Shown one piece after another: positions 29,254 through 38,997 of a stretch of DNA of 61,944 bases; the first letter of the stretch is position 1; every line of letters starts with the position of its first letter. The notes under the pieces were generated by a model that saw only the letters and a program-made list of their open reading frames with translations, was not told the DNA's origin and did not search any database. This DNA is from Nitrospirota bacterium. Lineage in GTDB: Bacteria; Nitrospirota; Nitrospiria; Nitrospirales; Nitrospiraceae. The DNA lies in assembly GCA_028876065.1 (NCBI GenBank), contig JAGWTI010000007.1, forward strand, positions 1 through 61,944. Direction: 5' to 3'. Position numbers and translations under genes: made by a program.

Positions 29254-30276
29254 CTATCGGCACACCGCCTGCTGAATGGCCGCACGCTCGAGACGCCCGG
29301 ATTCGATCCACTGTTCAGCCCACTGGTGCACCTCGTTCAGACGCGCCTCGACCCGATCCACGCTCTGCGGGAGAATTGCAACGCGTCCGCGGCTGAGCAC
29401 TCGGACAAAGAGGTGTAGTCCGCCGCAAAACTGGGCGACAGGACCCGCCTTAACCGATGCAGCGGCCTCCTTCAAATCCTCCACGTCCTCGATCAGTTGC
29501 GCCACCTGTTTGTCCGACACCGACGCTCCATGGGACAAGGATTTCAATTCGGACAGTCCCTGGAGCAGGAGCGGCAGTCGTTGCCGCAGCTTGTCCAGGA
29601 ATGCTTGCTCCCGCCCCTCAAGCTCCTCGACCACCCGCAATACCGTCGCAGGGTCCGGATCGGCCCCCTCCCGACCGGCCTGGCTGCCCAGTCGCGCTAA
29701 AACGGACTCCACCACCCGTCCCTTGGCCCCTGGCTGCAGCCCCGTTGATGGTCGAAGCGCCTGCAGGACTTGCATGATACCGGAGGCATCGCCCGAGTCA
29801 GGCACCGACGCCGTGGCAGAATCGGCCGTGGGAAGTACGCCGGCTACGTCGGAGGTCGCTGGCTGCGCCAGCGCGTCCGCAAGCCGTTGGCGAACCGGTT
29901 CCAGATCAGTGGCGGCCGCTGAGCCGTGCGCGGCGAGCGCCTGCAACGCATGAGCCAGGGCGTCCAATCCCTCGCGGAACGCGCCCCAGCGGGGAGAGGC
30001 CTCCGGAGCTCCTTCGCCCCGCAAAGATTCGATCAGAGCCAAGAGCCCATGCGCAACCTGTTCGACCACCGTCAATTCGACGGTCGCCGCGGACCCGCCG
30101 AGATTGGTCAAGGCACGCCGGATCGTCTCGCAGAGCTTGTCGACCTTGTCACGAGGCGGATGCTGTTCGATCTCCGTTTGGGCTGCACGGATTTGGTCGA
30201 GCCATTCCTGTCCTTCGAGGGCAAAGAGCCCGACCACTTCTTCCAGAAACTGATCTTCCTGCGGATTCGGCGGCAT
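29254..30276 (-). CDS. Chemosensory-operon protein with a degenerate N-terminal Hpt-like domain
   Basis: A 340-residue helical protein, last of the chemosensory operon. Its N-terminus (FLEEVVGLFALEGQEWLDQI and RRALTNLGGSAATVEL) fits the Hpt four-helix bundle of ChpA/CheA proteins, but the histidine of the expected H-x-L-K-G motif is replaced by threonine, so it cannot accept phosphate in the usual way. The remainder is helical and partly coiled (LEGREQAFLDKLRQRLPLLL, AQLIEDVEDLKEAAASV). It may bind the kinase or the REC-coiled-coil protein encoded upstream as a scaffold or decoy. No exact family is recognised. Confidence 0.72.
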   Translation of the reverse strand: MPPNPQEDQFLEEVVGLFALEGQEWLDQIRAAQTEIEQHPPRDKVDKLCETIRRALTNLGGSAATVELTVVEQVAHGLLALIESLRGEGAPEASPRWGAFREGLDALAHALQALAAHGSAAATDLEPVRQRLADALAQPATSDVAGVLPTADSATASVPDSGDASGIMQVLQALRPSTGLQPGAKGRVVESVLARLGSQAGREGADPDPATVLRVVEELEGREQAFLDKLRQRLPLLLQGLSELKSLSHGASVSDKQVAQLIEDVEDLKEAAASVKAGPVAQFCGGLHLFVRVLSRGRVAILPQSVDRVEARLNEVHQWAEQWIESGRLERAAIQQAVCR

Positions 30277-30361
30277 GCAACTGCATCCCTATCATCGACT
30301 AGGATCGCGCCTCTCGGACGGTTCAGGCATCAGGAGCGGCAGCGTCTGTCCGGTGCCCTGT

Positions 30362-32026
30362 CTAATCCGCTCCGCCGAGGTCGGCCAACTGCTTCTCGAG
30401 CTCCGCCAGCCGCGCTTGCATCGTCGCGACAGCCTCTCCGGTTTCCAACACTCGTTGAAGCAAGCCGGCCGCCTCCCCTTGTTCTTGAACCAACAACGAG
30501 CGGAACTCGGCCATCTTCTGTTCGGCCGCCGCGCTCGACAAGGAGACGTCGGCCGAAGGTGGCGGAGGCGAACTTTGCAACCGTTGGAGGAGATAGGCAG
30601 ACCGGGTCTTTTCCTGCGCCAGCAACTGTTCCAGGTGGTCGATCCGCGTTTGGGCATCCCCCGTTACCGGCCCCGACGGAGTCTGCCCGGCCACCGGTTC
30701 CTGCCGCCCCGCCAACCTGGCTTCGAGCGTCTGGATGCGCTGCTGCGCCGCCTCCAACTGAGACGCTTGCTGGACCAACACGGCGGATCTGGCTCGTTCA
30801 TCCTCAAGGCAGCGGGTCAGCTCGGCAACCTGTCGCTCGCTCTTCTCCAACGCCTCGATGTGCGGCCCCAATTGGGCTGAGCGTGAAGATTCCTGAGCGA
30901 GGACTTGCTCCAATTCAACGATCCGTTGCTCCGCCTGCGCCAATTTGGCCGCCCGTTCGACCAACCGCGCGGACTGCCCTTGCTCGGCGTTCAGCGCGGC
31001 CTCCAGTTCCTTCACGCGAGCCTCGGCCTGGCCCGCACGCTTGGCTTGCTCTTCGCCAAACTGCAGCGCACGGGCCCGCTCGGCCTCGAGGTTGGCTTCC
31101 AGCTCTTTGATCCGACCTTCGCCTTGGGCGACTTGCTCCGTCAGAAGCGCAACCTGCACCGGCTGGCTTTGCCCGCTGGTCAGCAGGCTCTCCAATTCGT
31201 GAATTCTCGCCTCGGCGTCGAGGAGCTTCTTCGCCTGCTCGGCGGCGCCGGCGGCCCGAGCCTGCTCCTCGGCCAACCGCGTCTCCAACTCCACAATCCG
31301 GCTTCCCGCTTCGTCCGACAGCTCCGCTTGTTGAGCCGGCGGCGAAGATTTGGTTTGCGCCTCGGCAAGGGCGGCCTCCAATGCGGCGACGCGTCGCCGC
31401 GTCTCCTCGATCCCGAGAACCTGTTGAGCCAAGCCGGCCGACCGGTTCTGCTCATCCGCCAGCATGCCTTCCAATTCTTTGATCCGGGCAGCCGACTGGC
31501 GGAACGATTGCAGTTGTTCCTCCGTGATCTTGTAGACCTTGGCGGCAACCGGCTGGGCCGGCGCGGCCGGGGCTTCGGACGGCGCAGGGGCTTCACCCCT
31601 GGCGTGGATTGGGGCTTCAACCGGAGCGGGCGCAGCCGCCGGGGTGGCCGCCTGTTCGCCCCGTTTCCGCAGCAACTCGAGCACGCGATCCTGCAGCGAG
31701 GTCCCCTGGAACGGCTTTTTCAGCACCCCGTCGGCTCGGCATGATTCGGCCTGCTTGGTCACCTCATCATTGACGATCCCGGAAATCAACAACACGGGCG
31801 TGCCGGACAAAGCCGGCTGAAGCCGGACAAAATTGCACACGTCGTAGCCGCTTTTGTCCGGCATGATCACGTCGGTCACGACGACGTCCGGCTGCTCCTT
31901 GGCCAACCAGGCCAAGGCCTCCTCCGCATTGGCCGCGAGCGCCACATCCAGGCCGGCCCCCATCAACAGACGTTCGGCCACCTTCCGCACCGCAATGCTG
32001 TCATCCGCAACCAATATTCGTGCCAT
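30362..32026 (-). CDS. Response regulator receiver domain fused to a long repetitive coiled coil
   Basis: A 554-residue protein. Residues 1-120 are a receiver domain with acidic pair D8-D9, phosphoacceptor D52 (VVVTDVIMPD) and lysine in LKKPF. A Pro/Ala-rich linker (about 125-170) leads into some 380 residues of coiled coil made of about twelve imperfect 30-residue units with the pattern E-L-E-x-x-L-A-x-E-Q-x-R-S/A-A-x-L-x-x-Q. No DNA-binding, enzymatic or membrane domain follows. Phosphorylation by the operon's CheA could change coiled-coil assembly or partner binding, making this a candidate output of the pathway rather than a motor-binding CheY. Confidence 0.85.
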   Translation of the reverse strand: MARILVADDSIAVRKVAERLLMGAGLDVALAANAEEALAWLAKEQPDVVVTDVIMPDKSGYDVCNFVRLQPALSGTPVLLISGIVNDEVTKQAESCRADGVLKKPFQGTSLQDRVLELLRKRGEQAATPAAAPAPVEAPIHARGEAPAPSEAPAAPAQPVAAKVYKITEEQLQSFRQSAARIKELEGMLADEQNRSAGLAQQVLGIEETRRRVAALEAALAEAQTKSSPPAQQAELSDEAGSRIVELETRLAEEQARAAGAAEQAKKLLDAEARIHELESLLTSGQSQPVQVALLTEQVAQGEGRIKELEANLEAERARALQFGEEQAKRAGQAEARVKELEAALNAEQGQSARLVERAAKLAQAEQRIVELEQVLAQESSRSAQLGPHIEALEKSERQVAELTRCLEDERARSAVLVQQASQLEAAQQRIQTLEARLAGRQEPVAGQTPSGPVTGDAQTRIDHLEQLLAQEKTRSAYLLQRLQSSPPPPSADVSLSSAAAEQKMAEFRSLLVQEQGEAAGLLQRVLETGEAVATMQARLAELEKQLADLGGAD

Positions 32027-32065
32027 TCCATTATCGCGGACTCTCGTCCGTCCCTTCCCGTTGGC

Positions 32066-32530
32066 TCACCGATGTCTCGCCTGCTTGGCCTGGAGGCCAA
32101 GCAGGGCCAAGGAATACACCGGCACCTCTTCCCCCCCGATCACGCAAACCCCGATCATATCGGATTCCTGTCTCGCTGTCGTGCGAATCCCCGACGGGTC
32201 GAGAGTGTGCAACGTCGGAATGTCGGCATCGATGCACACCGCCATCAATCCATCACGGCGCTTGGCGACGAGGCACAGATGGTCGCCCGTGCCGCTTTGT
32301 ACACCGAGCCTGGCGGCCAGATCGTAGACCGGCAAGACCTCGTCCCCATGGCGGACCACCGCATGGACAAAAGGGGTTGTGCTTGGAATCGAGAGCGCCG
32401 GACTCCAGGGGCGCACGCCGCCGACCTCGTCCGCCCGTGCAGCCAGGCGACGCCCGCCCACCACGAAGGCCACCAACGACACCAGTGTGGCGGCGACTTT
32501 AGATGTCGGCCCACGGGGCGTCTTCAGCAT
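32066..32530 (-). CDS. CheW-like adaptor protein
   Basis: A 154-residue protein with a CheW fold: LVAFVVGGRRLAARADEVGG, then HAVVRHGDEVLPVYDLAARLG, then HLCLVAKRRDGLMAVCIDAD, and the last strands ESDMIGVCVIGGEEVPVYSL. CheW proteins link receptors to CheA. It is the second of two consecutive CheW-like genes, starting 32 bases inside the end of the preceding one, so translation is coupled. Having three CheW-type genes in the operon suggests that they serve different receptors or outputs. Confidence 0.83.
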   Translation of the reverse strand: MLKTPRGPTSKVAATLVSLVAFVVGGRRLAARADEVGGVRPWSPALSIPSTTPFVHAVVRHGDEVLPVYDLAARLGVQSGTGDHLCLVAKRRDGLMAVCIDADIPTLHTLDPSGIRTTARQESDMIGVCVIGGEEVPVYSLALLGLQAKQARHR

Positions 32531-33122
32531 CGCTCACTTCCTCGATGGGCTCCGCATCCAACTGGTCGGCAAGGTTCACTTCCTCGGCCTCCACCGCCTC
32601 CGAATCGTGGGGCATCGCTCGCAACGCCGGGCTCGGCACCGGCTCTGGGGGCTCGATCACGGCCGATGGCGCGGGCTCCTCCCGTTGCTGCCCGATCAAC
32701 CACGTGGAGTCGGGGACCAGGGCGACGCCCTCGCGAAACAGGAAGACCCCCGTGATCCATGTCCGTTCGGCCCCGGAAAAATGGGGCGGAAGCGGCTTGA
32801 TCCGACGCCGATCGAGGTCCGTGAGCCCCACGACCTGGTCCACATACAAGGCCAATATGCGATCGGCCGTTCCGCAGAGAACGGCTCGAGCGTCGGGGGT
32901 CCATGCCACGTGCGGCCAGCCAAAGCGGTCCGCCAAGTCGGTCACGGGATAGGTTGCGCCCAGCCAGACAATCGTCTGCCCGGGCTGAGCCGCTTCGGGC
33001 TGCACGATGCCGCGGACGAGATCCGAAGGAATCGCCACCGGCACCCCTCCTGAGATCACGACGAGAAACTGTGCCTCGGCCACCAGGACCGTCGCACCCG
33101 TCGTGCGGCCGCGGAGGCTCAC
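32499..33122 (-). CDS. CheW-like protein with acidic C-terminal extension
   Basis: A 207-residue protein. Residues about 12-150 form a divergent CheW domain (FLVVISGGVPVAIPSDLVRG, TIVWLGATYPVTDLADRFG, ALYVDQVVGLTDLDRRRI). Residues 150-207 are an acidic, proline-containing tail (EAVEAEEVNLADQLDAEPIE and onward) probably disordered. In Pil-Chp systems ChpC-type proteins are divergent CheW adaptors, which this may resemble. The start is GTG 33122. The end overlaps the next CheW gene by 32 bases. Confidence 0.78.
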   Translation of the reverse strand: MSLRGRTTGATVLVAEAQFLVVISGGVPVAIPSDLVRGIVQPEAAQPGQTIVWLGATYPVTDLADRFGWPHVAWTPDARAVLCGTADRILALYVDQVVGLTDLDRRRIKPLPPHFSGAERTWITGVFLFREGVALVPDSTWLIGQQREEPAPSAVIEPPEPVPSPALRAMPHDSEAVEAEEVNLADQLDAEPIEEVSDAEDAPWADI

Positions 33123-33186
33123 CGACCGCCATCCTTATGCTGCATACGCCGCCTCGCTGGGAAACAGAACGAACGGCCGGCAGGGT

Positions 33187-36057
33187 TCAGGCCCGCGCCC
33201 CCGTCGCCCCGATGCGTTGTTCGACCTCCAGAATCAAGGCTTTCTCTTCGACCGGCTTGGTAATGTAGCCCGTCGCCCCCATACTGAGCGCCATTTGGCG
33301 GTGCTTCTCCCCCGCTCTTGTGGTCATGACCAAGATCGGCGTGTGCTTGGTCTGCTGCCTGGCCCTCAGGGCCTGGATCACCTCATACCCGTTGAGTTTC
33401 GGCATTTCGAGATCCGTGATGATCAACTGGTACGATCGGGCCGACGCCTTGCGCAGACCGTCTTCTCCGTCCACCGCCGTGTCGACCTCATACCCGCCGC
33501 CTTCCAGCATCCGTCCGACAAACTTCCTCACGCTCAAGGAATCGTCGATGAGGAGAATGCCTGAAGCCGGGGGGCCGTGGTTCGGTTGGAGGGCCTCCGC
33601 TTCAACCTCCCCGCCCGGCAGCGCGACCGGCTGGGCCTCGGCGGCAGACAGCGCCTCGGCCGGACGGCCGCCGACCATGCGGCTGACGTCCACCACCAGC
33701 ACCACACGACCTTCGGGATCGATCGTCGCGCCGACATAGCAGGACTCCCGGAAGGGTTTGAGCGTCCCCAGGGATTTGATGACGATTTCCTGTCTGCCCA
33801 GCAACTCATCCACCGTCAAGCCGACCGGGCCCGTCGTGGTCCGGACGATGACCACCGGCAAGGGACCGTCCGACGGCTGCTGATCCTGCCCCAATAACAG
33901 GGCAAAGGACTTGACGTCGATCGCTTCGTCGCCGACCTGCAGAATCGCCCGCCCGCTCATCTCTTGGATCGCGCCCTTCGCCGGCAACACGACTTCCCGG
34001 ATACTGGCCAGCGGGATGGCATAGCGGTCCGTCCCCACGCGCACCAGCAGGGCGGTGGAGATCAACAGCGTAAGCGGCAGGCTCAGGGTGAACTTGGTGC
34101 CGACCCCTTTTTCCGTCTCGATGTCGATATGGCCGTTGATGGCCTCGATCGCCCGCTTCACCACATCCATCCCGACGCCGCGGCCCGCTTGGTCCCCGAC
34201 CGTCTCGGCGGTGGAGAAGCCGGGCAAGAAAATCAGCCGCATGGCCTCGGCATCGCTCATCCCCGCGGCCACCTCCGGACGGACGAGCCCCATGGCGATC
34301 GCCTTGGCCTTGATTCTCTCGACGTCGATGCCCCCGCCGTCGTCTTCGACTTCGATGACCGCCGCATTGCCCCGGTGGGCGGCGTGCAGATACACGGTTC
34401 CCGTCGCCGGTTTGCCGCGCGCCACGCGGACGGCCGTGGTTTCGATGCCGTGGTAGACCGCGTTCCGGACCAGATGTACGAGCGGGTCCACCAGCCGTTC
34501 CACCAGCACCGTGTCCACTTCGGTCTGCTCGCCCGACGTGATCAAATTGACGTCCTTCCCCGTCGCCCGCGCCATCTCTCTGACCGCCCGCCGGAATCGG
34601 GTAAAGGGGGTGCCGATGGGCACCATGCGGGCCCGCGCGATTTCATCCCGCATGCCGAGCGTCAGCCGCTGCAGATGTCCCATGTCCTCGCGCGCCTTGC
34701 GGATCGACCCGCTGAGCTGGGACATGGATTCGCCGACGTCGGCCGAAATCTCCGCCACGCGCCGCGCCAGGATGTTGAAGTCGTCGTACTTGTCGAATTC
34801 CAAGGCCCCGAAATCGCTGAGGGCATTGAACCCGGTCAATCCCGCTTCCCCCGTGCCGGTTGACGGCGCCGGCAACGTGAAGGCATGTTTCTCCTCGAAT
34901 GACCGGACCGATTCGAACAGCCTGTTTTTGTAGACCAGCACCTGACCGGACAGCTTCTCCAGCACCACAAGCCGCTGCTCCAACCGTCCGCGCCCGATGA
35001 CCAACTCGCCCACCAGATTGAGCAGCCGCTCCAACCGCTCCCGGCTGACGCGAATGACCGCGCCTTCTTCCACGTCCTTCGGAGCCGGCTTGGCCGCCTC
35101 GACCGTGGGGGCTTCCTGGGATTCGACCCGCGAGACCGGTTCGGTCGCGGCCGCCTGGGCGATGGAAACCGGTTCGGGTACATGGATCGTCACGGACACG
35201 GGTTCAGCCGGGGCTTCCACCATCAGCTGCAGCCGTTGCTTCACGGAGCCGAATTCGCCCCGCACCTGCGCAAGGAGTCGTGGGTCGCGCCTCAACAGCA
35301 AGCGCACGACGTCGATCGTCTTGAATATGGCGTCCGCCGTCCCCGGCGTGACCTGCATGCGCCCCTCCCGGACGGCCCCCATCAAATCCTCGACGTGATG
35401 GACCAGATCGCCGATGGCCGTGAACCCCACCGTGTAGGCGGAACCTTTGAGGGTATGGGCCGTGCGGAACAGCAGTTGGATCGTCTCCGGATTATGGGGA
35501 TCCTTGTCCAGTTTCAGCAGCGAGGCTTCGATCGCTTCCACATATTCCTGCGCCTCGGGAGCAAAATACGAAAACACCTCCGCGTCCAGCTCCGGCAACA
35601 AGTAGGTGTCCGACAGCGGCTCGCTCACGACGGGCGCCTCGGGCGAACTGGGCGCGGCCGTCGATGACGCAATGCGCCGGGCATGGCTGGTTTTCCAGTC
35701 CTCGCATGCCGCGTGATCTTCCATCCCCAGCCGACCGATCCGATCGATCTGGCTCCGCAAGAAGACAAGAAGGTCCCGCAAGACCGCCACGAGTCCCGCC
35801 CAGTCCTGGGAGGGACGCACGGAGGCTCCTTCGAGCGCCGTCTCCAACACTTCGGCCAAACCTGCGACCCCGGCAAATCCGTATAAGGAGGCCGCCCCCC
35901 TGAGTCGATGCGCCACAATGTATTCGGATTGAACGGATGCGGGCGCCGGCACGGAGCCGTCGGCCGGCTGCAAGACGGATTGCAGCCGATCCAGGCCTTC
36001 GACCGCCTCCGCCATGAAGACGCCGACCAACGAGTCGGACCGAGAGTCGCCGCTCAT
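33187..36057 (-). CDS. cheA: Hybrid chemotaxis histidine kinase CheA with two Hpt domains and a receiver domain
   Basis: A 956-residue kinase. Two Hpt domains precede the core: the first has H50 in AHRLRGAASLYGF, the second AHTLKGSAYTVGF near residue 205. Then come the dimerisation helices (RLERLLNLVGELVIGRGRLEQ), the HATPase domain with N box LVRNAVYHG and glycine boxes DDGGGID and GRGVGMDVV, a CheW-like regulatory domain (YAIPLASIREVV), and a C-terminal receiver with aspartate in LIITDLEMPKLNG. This is a shortened ChpA-type layout as used with type IV pili. ATG 36057 follows GAGGT; an upstream start at 36078 would add seven residues. Confidence 0.95.
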   Translation of the reverse strand: MSGDSRSDSLVGVFMAEAVEGLDRLQSVLQPADGSVPAPASVQSEYIVAHRLRGAASLYGFAGVAGLAEVLETALEGASVRPSQDWAGLVAVLRDLLVFLRSQIDRIGRLGMEDHAACEDWKTSHARRIASSTAAPSSPEAPVVSEPLSDTYLLPELDAEVFSYFAPEAQEYVEAIEASLLKLDKDPHNPETIQLLFRTAHTLKGSAYTVGFTAIGDLVHHVEDLMGAVREGRMQVTPGTADAIFKTIDVVRLLLRRDPRLLAQVRGEFGSVKQRLQLMVEAPAEPVSVTIHVPEPVSIAQAAATEPVSRVESQEAPTVEAAKPAPKDVEEGAVIRVSRERLERLLNLVGELVIGRGRLEQRLVVLEKLSGQVLVYKNRLFESVRSFEEKHAFTLPAPSTGTGEAGLTGFNALSDFGALEFDKYDDFNILARRVAEISADVGESMSQLSGSIRKAREDMGHLQRLTLGMRDEIARARMVPIGTPFTRFRRAVREMARATGKDVNLITSGEQTEVDTVLVERLVDPLVHLVRNAVYHGIETTAVRVARGKPATGTVYLHAAHRGNAAVIEVEDDGGGIDVERIKAKAIAMGLVRPEVAAGMSDAEAMRLIFLPGFSTAETVGDQAGRGVGMDVVKRAIEAINGHIDIETEKGVGTKFTLSLPLTLLISTALLVRVGTDRYAIPLASIREVVLPAKGAIQEMSGRAILQVGDEAIDVKSFALLLGQDQQPSDGPLPVVIVRTTTGPVGLTVDELLGRQEIVIKSLGTLKPFRESCYVGATIDPEGRVVLVVDVSRMVGGRPAEALSAAEAQPVALPGGEVEAEALQPNHGPPASGILLIDDSLSVRKFVGRMLEGGGYEVDTAVDGEDGLRKASARSYQLIITDLEMPKLNGYEVIQALRARQQTKHTPILVMTTRAGEKHRQMALSMGATGYITKPVEEKALILEVEQRIGATGARA

Positions 36058-36108
36058 CGAGACCTCATGCTCGCGCACCGCACCGGAGAGCCGGGATGAA
36101 TGGGGGGA

Positions 36109-37980
36109 CTAGGCTATTTTGAACTGCGCCACGGAGCTCGTCAGGCCCTCCGCCAGCTTGGCCACCTCTTCGACGGTTTGCCTGGTCTGGTCGGCCGATT
36201 GCAGCGTCGCCGTCGCGCCGCCGGTGATGTCCTTGATGGTGCGCGCCACTTCTTCCGTGGCCGCCGTTTGCTGGATCGACGATTCGGCGATGGCTTGGGC
36301 GATTTCCGCCGACCGCTGGGCGATCTGTGAAATTTCTTTGAACACGTCGCCCGTACGCAAGGCGGAGGCGGAGCCGGCTTCCACCGCCTGGGTTTCCTGC
36401 TCCATGGCCACCACGGCGTCCTGGGTTTCCGTCTGAATGACCTTCACCAGATCGGCGATTTCCTTTGTGGCTTGCGTCGAGCTCTCGGCCAACTTCCGGA
36501 CCTGATCGGCCACGACGGCGAATCGCGCACCGGCTTCGCCGGCGCCGGCGGCCTCGATCGCGGCATTCAACGCCAGCAGGTTGGTCTGCGATGCAATATC
36601 GCGAATCGTGGACACGATCTGCGAAATTTCCAGGGAGCGGTCGCCGAGGCCTTTGACCTGCTTGGACATCCGTTGCACCGCCGCCCGAATACTCTGCATG
36701 TCCTGCACGGTTTCCTGCACCGCGACGCGGCCCCGCTCCGTCGCCGTCAGGGCCTGCTTGGCGCTCTCGGAGGAAGCCCCGGCGGTGTCGGCCACCTGCC
36801 GCATGGACTGGGTCAACCCTTCGACCGCCTTCAGCGTCCGGGTCGATTCCTCCGCCTGGTGTTGCGCGGTCTGCGTCAGGCCGCCGGCGGTGTTGAGCAG
36901 GGCGCCGGCGGACTCGTTCACGCGTCCGGCCGCGTCGCGCACCTGATTCATGAGTTTGCCGAACCGATCCAACATGAGGTTGAACGCATCCGCGAGGTTG
37001 CCGAACATGTCGGCCGTCACCTGGCCGCGCTTGGATAAGTCTCCTTTACTGACCTCGGCCACCAAGACCAGGAACTCCATGAGGCGCCGCTGCAATTGGT
37101 CGCGTTCGTCTTCCGTTTGCACCAGCTTCGTGATCCGGTCCAGCATGGCGTTGAAGGAAGCGGCCATCTGGCCCAGCTCGTCTTTGCTGTCGACCTGCGC
37201 GCGGGCCTGCAGGTTGCCGGACGCCGCCTGCTGGGCGACCACGGCGATGTGGGTGACGCCCTCCGAGAAGAACCGGGCCAGGAGGAACCCGATGGCGCCG
37301 CCGACCAAAATGGCGATGCCGGCCCCGACGAGCACGACCTGCGTGCGCTGTTCGGCCACGGCCTGCCCGGCCTGATTCAGGTCTTTGGCCACGTCTTGCA
37401 CGGTGTTCAACAACTCGCGGACGCGGCCGGTCGCCGCGCTGTATTTGGTCGATACGTCCACGGACAAGGCCAGCAAGCCGAGATCCCGCATCATCGCCCG
37501 CTGATCGGGCGACATCGTCGCCGAGTAACTGTCCTCAAAGGCGCTGATCGCGCCCTCCGCGGCCGTAAAATACGCGGCCAACGCTTGCTCCAACGCCTGG
37601 TAGTCTTTGGCCTCGTCGCGACCGCTGGCCGACACGTGCATTTGCCCCGTCGCATAGGCCTGGAGCGGCGCCAGGGTCTTGGCCTTGAGGCCGGCCAACG
37701 GCTTCACCGCGTCATCGAAGTCGGTTTTTCTCGTGGCTCGACCGGCGGTCAGGACCGCGTCGTGATAGAGCCCCAGGTTCGAGCTGGTCGTGCCCAGATT
37801 GCCCAGCGCCACGGTGGAGCTCTCGTACACGACCCGGAGTTGCTGACGCAGTTGCTGAAGCCCGAGGAGCCCGACGATCCCGACCGCGACGATGACGACA
37901 CCGACGGCGGAGAAGCCGAGCATCAGCTTCGTCAGCGTCTTTTGATCTTTAAACCACGTCAGGAGTCCAAACGTCGCCAT
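36109..37980 (-). CDS. Methyl-accepting chemotaxis protein
   Basis: A 623-residue transmembrane receptor. Membrane segments lie at about 19-42 and 235-258. The periplasmic region between them (about 43-234) is helical, like a four-helix-bundle ligand domain. A HAMP domain follows ([20 protein letters not shown]), then a second HAMP-like stretch and the signalling hairpin with the conserved tip near residue 470 ([40 protein letters not shown]). The C-terminus has no CheR-tethering pentapeptide. It is encoded between CheA and CheW, like PilJ in Pil-Chp clusters, and may respond to the periplasmic heme protein encoded upstream. Confidence 0.94.
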   Translation of the reverse strand: MATFGLLTWFKDQKTLTKLMLGFSAVGVVIVAVGIVGLLGLQQLRQQLRVVYESSTVALGNLGTTSSNLGLYHDAVLTAGRATRKTDFDDAVKPLAGLKAKTLAPLQAYATGQMHVSASGRDEAKDYQALEQALAAYFTAAEGAISAFEDSYSATMSPDQRAMMRDLGLLALSVDVSTKYSAATGRVRELLNTVQDVAKDLNQAGQAVAEQRTQVVLVGAGIAILVGGAIGFLLARFFSEGVTHIAVVAQQAASGNLQARAQVDSKDELGQMAASFNAMLDRITKLVQTEDERDQLQRRLMEFLVLVAEVSKGDLSKRGQVTADMFGNLADAFNLMLDRFGKLMNQVRDAAGRVNESAGALLNTAGGLTQTAQHQAEESTRTLKAVEGLTQSMRQVADTAGASSESAKQALTATERGRVAVQETVQDMQSIRAAVQRMSKQVKGLGDRSLEISQIVSTIRDIASQTNLLALNAAIEAAGAGEAGARFAVVADQVRKLAESSTQATKEIADLVKVIQTETQDAVVAMEQETQAVEAGSASALRTGDVFKEISQIAQRSAEIAQAIAESSIQQTAATEEVARTIKDITGGATATLQSADQTRQTVEEVAKLAEGLTSSVAQFKIA

Positions 37981-38049
37981 GCCTCGCCTCCTTGTCGTCC
38001 GGGGGCGGGCCGGGGACCGGCCGTCAGGCCGCCCGCACCCGCGCCTCAG

Positions 38050-38562
38050 CTAGCTCTGTGGTTGTCCCGTTCCGCCTTCCACATAACTCAACAGTGTCGG
38101 AACTTCGACGACGCCGCCGATGCGATCGTCCATTTTCAGAATCGCATTCACGAAAGGGGTGGGGCCTTGCACGCCCCGTGACGGAGCCGGCAGGAAGTCC
38201 TCCTGGTGGACCGTCCGAATCTCCGGCACTTGTTCCACCATCACCCCGATCTGGTGAGGCCCATGCTTCAACACCACGGCGTAGGCCAGTTTGGCCCCGC
38301 CGGTGGGCAACCCAAGCAGACCGCGCAAATCCACGACCGGGATCACCACGCCGCGCAGGTTGGCTACCCCGGCCAAAGCCGCCGGCATCCCCGGGACCGT
38401 CGTCAAGTTTTCCACTTCGAAGACTTCCCGCACATGCCGCAAGTTGATGGCGAGCAGCTCTCCCCCGAGGCTGATGAGGCAGACCCGCAAGGGCGCCGCA
38501 GGTTTCGCGGCGACACCGCCGGCCTCCACGGTCTGTGGAACCGCGCTGTCAGGATTGCTCAT
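38050..38562 (-). CDS. cheW: CheW chemotaxis adaptor (PilI-like)
   Basis: A 170-residue CheW domain protein and the most canonical of the three in this operon: RVCLISLGGELLAINLRHVREVFEV, then LAGVANLRGVVIPVVDLRGLLGL, then VVLKHGPHQIGVMVEQVPEI, ending in FVNAILKMDDRIGGVVEVP. It lies between the response regulator and the MCP gene, so it probably couples this MCP to the CheA encoded downstream. GGGAAGGC precedes the ATG. Short N- and C-terminal extensions are not conserved features. Confidence 0.92.
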   Translation of the reverse strand: MSNPDSAVPQTVEAGGVAAKPAAPLRVCLISLGGELLAINLRHVREVFEVENLTTVPGMPAALAGVANLRGVVIPVVDLRGLLGLPTGGAKLAYAVVLKHGPHQIGVMVEQVPEIRTVHQEDFLPAPSRGVQGPTPFVNAILKMDDRIGGVVEVPTLLSYVEGGTGQPQS

Positions 38563-38595
38563 GCCTTCCCGCCATGCCGAAACGGACCGGAGACG

Positions 38596-38958
38596 TTACC
38601 CGAGCGCCTTCTTCACCGCCGCCAACAGCTCCTCCGCCTTGAACGGCTTGACGACATACCCGTTGGCGCCCTGCTGCTGCCCCCAGAACTTGTCGCTGTC
38701 CCCCCCCTTCGACGTGCAGAGCACCACCGGGATATTCTTGAACCGATCGTCGTTCTTCAAGTCCCGGCAAGTCTGAAATCCGTTCCGTCCCGGCATCACG
38801 ACATCCAGAATGATGAGTTCCGGGTGATCGATGACCAATCGGTCTTCCAGTTTTTCCGCGTTCGGATAGGACACGACGGTGTGGCCGGCGCCTCTCAAAT
38901 ATCCTTCGATCAGCTGCACCTCGGCGTTGGAATCGTCCACCACGACAATCTTGCTCAT
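38596..38958 (-). CDS. Single-domain response regulator (PilH/CheY-like)
   Basis: A 120-residue receiver domain with acidic pair D8-D9, phosphoacceptor D52 (IILDVVMPGRNGF), a conserved threonine (VVLCTSKGG) and lysine in VVKPF. The stretch GGDSDKFWGQQQGANGYVVKP is close to the PilH/PilG regulators of twitching-motility systems. It carries no output domain, so it works by protein contact or as a phosphate sink. It is the second gene of the chemosensory operon. GGAGG lies upstream of the start. Confidence 0.92.
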   Translation of the reverse strand: MSKIVVVDDSNAEVQLIEGYLRGAGHTVVSYPNAEKLEDRLVIDHPELIILDVVMPGRNGFQTCRDLKNDDRFKNIPVVLCTSKGGDSDKFWGQQQGANGYVVKPFKAEELLAAVKKALG

Positions 38959-38997
38959 GGAACCTTCGCCTCCCTTTCACTTCATGCTACCAGGATG

